A stretch of 7,979 nucleotides of DNA from UBA1146 sp050256555 (GTDB taxonomy: Bacteria > Planctomycetota > UBA8108 > UBA1146): assembly GCA_050256555.1 (NCBI GenBank), contig JBBWWC010000089.1:1-7979 (forward strand). Direction: 5' to 3'. Made by a program: the position numbers and the translations under genes. The notes under the pieces were generated by a model, which was not told where the DNA came from, ran no database searches, and worked only from the letters and a program-made list of their open reading frames with translations. This document shows positions 6,724-7,979 of the stretch, one piece after another; position 1 is the first letter of the stretch, and every line of letters begins with the position of its first letter.

Positions 6724-7737
6724 TTGTCAGAGAGTCTTCGGATTGGCCGCGAAGTGATTGAGCAGGAAGCCAGAGCTCTGGTGGCGCTGGCCGAGGGGCT
6801 CGGGTCTTCATTCGAGGAGGCGGTCGATCGTCTTTCCACGGCTCGCGGTCGTGTTCTTGTTTCCGGAATCGGTAAGAGTGGCAGCATCTCACAGAAAGTT
6901 GCAGGAACTCTCGCCAGTACCGGGACCCCGGCTTTATTTCTCCATCCCATCGATGCATTACACGGAGATCTGGGAATCGTCGGGAAAGATGATGTACTTC
7001 TGGCTTTATCGAAGAGTGGCCACACAGAAGAACTGGTTCGCTTCCTCCGTCATTTCAGTCGAGTCGGGGGGGATATCATCTCCATCTGTGAAGATCAGAC
7101 ATCTCCAGTGGCGCAACTATCTGATGTGGTTCTTGAGATTCCAGCACTGGGAGAAGCGGGCCCTCTCTCATTAGCCCCAACCACCAGTTCTGTTTTACAA
7201 CTGGCCGTTGCCGATGCTCTTGCGATGAGCCTTCTCGATGCTCGAGGTTTTACGGCAGAACAGTTTGCCCGCTTTCATCCAGAAGGTGCTCTCGGGAGAC
7301 GATTGTTGGTGTGTTGTGAAGACTTGATTCACGAAGGGGATCAACTGCCGAAGGTGTGCGAAGATCAAGTCGTCGCAGATCTACTTGTTGAGATGAGTAG
7401 CAAGGGACTTGGTATGGCATGCATTGTCGATGAGGCGGGTTTTTACCAGGGAGCCTTTACCGATGGTGACTTGCGCCGTTTGTTTACTCGATCGGATGCA
7501 CCGTTACAGCTACCTGTTGCTGAAGCATGGAAGATGAGTCGTCGTGATGATGGATCATCAACCGAGAAGAAAGGCATCGTGGAGGCGAAATGCCTGGCCG
7601 CCGATGCGTTGAAGATCATGCACAAAGATCATATCTCGTCCTTGGTCGTCCTTCACGATGATGGCACGCCCAGAGGAGTGATCCGGATGGCCGACATGAT
7701 CCGAGAGGGAATCCATGATCCCTCTGCTGCCGGTTAG
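6724..7737 (+). CDS. kdsD: Arabinose-5-phosphate isomerase (KdsD/KpsF family), SIS plus two CBS domains
   Basis: The enzyme interconverts ribulose-5-phosphate and arabinose-5-phosphate, the first step toward Kdo, a sugar of lipopolysaccharide core or capsule. With the TTG start the protein has 337 residues, close to E. coli KdsD (328); a TTG at 6658 would give 359. The SIS domain covers about 40-175, with SGIGKSGSIS (47-56), HGDLGIV (80-86), SKSGHTEEL (96-104) and EAGPLSLAPTTSS (144-156). Residues matching the E. coli active site are K51, E103, E144 and H185 (HPEGALGRR); H80 matches the metal-binding histidine. One change is HTEE where E. coli has ESSE, keeping the last glutamate. CBS1 lies at about 198-258 (FTDGDLRR, 245-252) and CBS2 at about 265-330. 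CBS2 contains an extra charged segment, RRDDGSSTEKKG. The stop overlaps the convergent Rrf2 gene by four bases. The presence of the gene implies a Gram-negative-type envelope. Confidence 0.93.
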   Translation: MSESLRIGREVIEQEARALVALAEGLGSSFEEAVDRLSTARGRVLVSGIGKSGSISQKVAGTLASTGTPALFLHPIDALHGDLGIVGKDDVLLALSKSGHTEELVRFLRHFSRVGGDIISICEDQTSPVAQLSDVVLEIPALGEAGPLSLAPTTSSVLQLAVADALAMSLLDARGFTAEQFARFHPEGALGRRLLVCCEDLIHEGDQLPKVCEDQVVADLLVEMSSKGLGMACIVDEAGFYQGAFTDGDLRRLFTRSDAPLQLPVAEAWKMSRRDDGSSTEKKGIVEAKCLAADALKIMHKDHISSLVVLHDDGTPRGVIRMADMIREGIHDPSAAG

Positions 7738-7979
7738 GATCTGATTTCGTTAGCGATACCTGTCCAGCCCCTGTTCAGGTCCGCAATCGTGGTTTCATCG
7801 AGGAGCTTATTGGAAAGATCAATGATCTGTGTCCAGCGATCATTGATGGGAGGTGGTGCATGGCCACCGAGGATGCAAAGTTTTTGTCGTGGTTTTCCTT
7901 CGATCCCTTCGATGACCTGTCGCAGAGTGATCTGTTCTGGTGGGACCAAGAATACGAAGCCTCCCCCCGGCCCTCTGTG
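7734..7979 (-). CDS. Rrf2-family transcriptional regulator, C-terminal part (start beyond window)
   Basis: The frame is open from the right edge to a TAA at 7736-7734, giving 81 residues. The N-terminal winged helix lies outside the window. What remains fits the C-terminal half of Rrf2/IscR/NsrR-type regulators: RGPGGGFVF (2-10) is the wing, followed by PPEQITLRQVIEGIEG, the long helix DRWTQIIDLSNKLLDETT, then TIADLNR. Rrf2 proteins that bind iron-sulfur clusters have three cysteines between the EG and the W. Here only one is present (KLCILGG), and the following stretch, HAPPPINDRW, has none. The protein may therefore not bind a standard cluster. Its target is unknown, and its stop overlaps that of kdsD. 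Confidence 0.75.
   Translation of the reverse strand, partial: HRGPGGGFVFLVPPEQITLRQVIEGIEGKPRQKLCILGGHAPPPINDRWTQIIDLSNKLLDETTIADLNRGWTGIANEIRS

Noticed and set aside
1361..7737. A defence or mobile-element system built around the helicase
   Set aside because: The helicase is a complete stand-alone Rep-type protein. There is no nuclease, methylase, integrase or toxin gene nearby, and the flanking genes are metabolic or envelope genes.
1..7979. Frequent GATCGA/TCGATC words across the window, considered as a repeat or uptake signal
   Set aside because: Most fall inside genes, where Ile-Asp, Asp-Arg and Ser-Ile codons produce them. I see no regular spacing or orientation bias.

Overview
The window carries seven protein-coding genes, two of them cut by the window ends. 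I see no tRNA, rRNA, CRISPR array, insertion sequence or integrase. The organism looks like a Gram-negative bacterium. It has an arabinose-5-phosphate isomerase of the Kdo (lipopolysaccharide core sugar) pathway, strong Shine-Dalgarno sequences before most genes, a Tat signal, and a large secreted protein built of tandem cohesin-like repeats. That repeat style and the moderate GC content suggest a marine Planctomycetota-like lineage; this is inference, not proof.

Layout. Bases 1-1114 (minus) hold the N-terminal 371 residues of a Sec-exported repeat protein whose C-terminus lies off the left edge. Bases 1115-1360 are an AT-richer intergenic stretch with several short inverted repeats. Bases 1361-3982 (minus) form a tight two-gene operon: a Tat-exported glycosylasparaginase, then a gamma-glutamyltransferase. 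Both are self-cleaving Ntn hydrolases with their catalytic threonines intact. Their reading frames are in phase and separated by only a stop codon and one sense codon. A 124-base divergent region leads to a Rep-type SF1A DNA helicase (4107-6170, plus). Next come a small proline-rich single-pass membrane protein (6215-6556, minus) and, divergently, a KdsD/KpsF arabinose-5-phosphate isomerase (6724-7737, plus). At the right edge, convergent with kdsD and overlapping it by four bases, is the C-terminal part of an Rrf2-family regulator that retains only one cysteine in the usual cluster region.

How they fit together. The two Ntn hydrolases plausibly act together in scavenging amide-linked aspartate and glutamate: glycosyl-asparagine on one side, glutathione or gamma-glutamyl compounds on the other. 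Only the first carries an export signal. The helicase and KdsD are housekeeping genes (replication-fork progression, envelope biosynthesis) and do not form one pathway with the rest. I found no convincing defence or mobile system. The best leads are the in-phase Ntn-hydrolase pair, the repeat protein, the unknown membrane protein and the cysteine-poor Rrf2 regulator.
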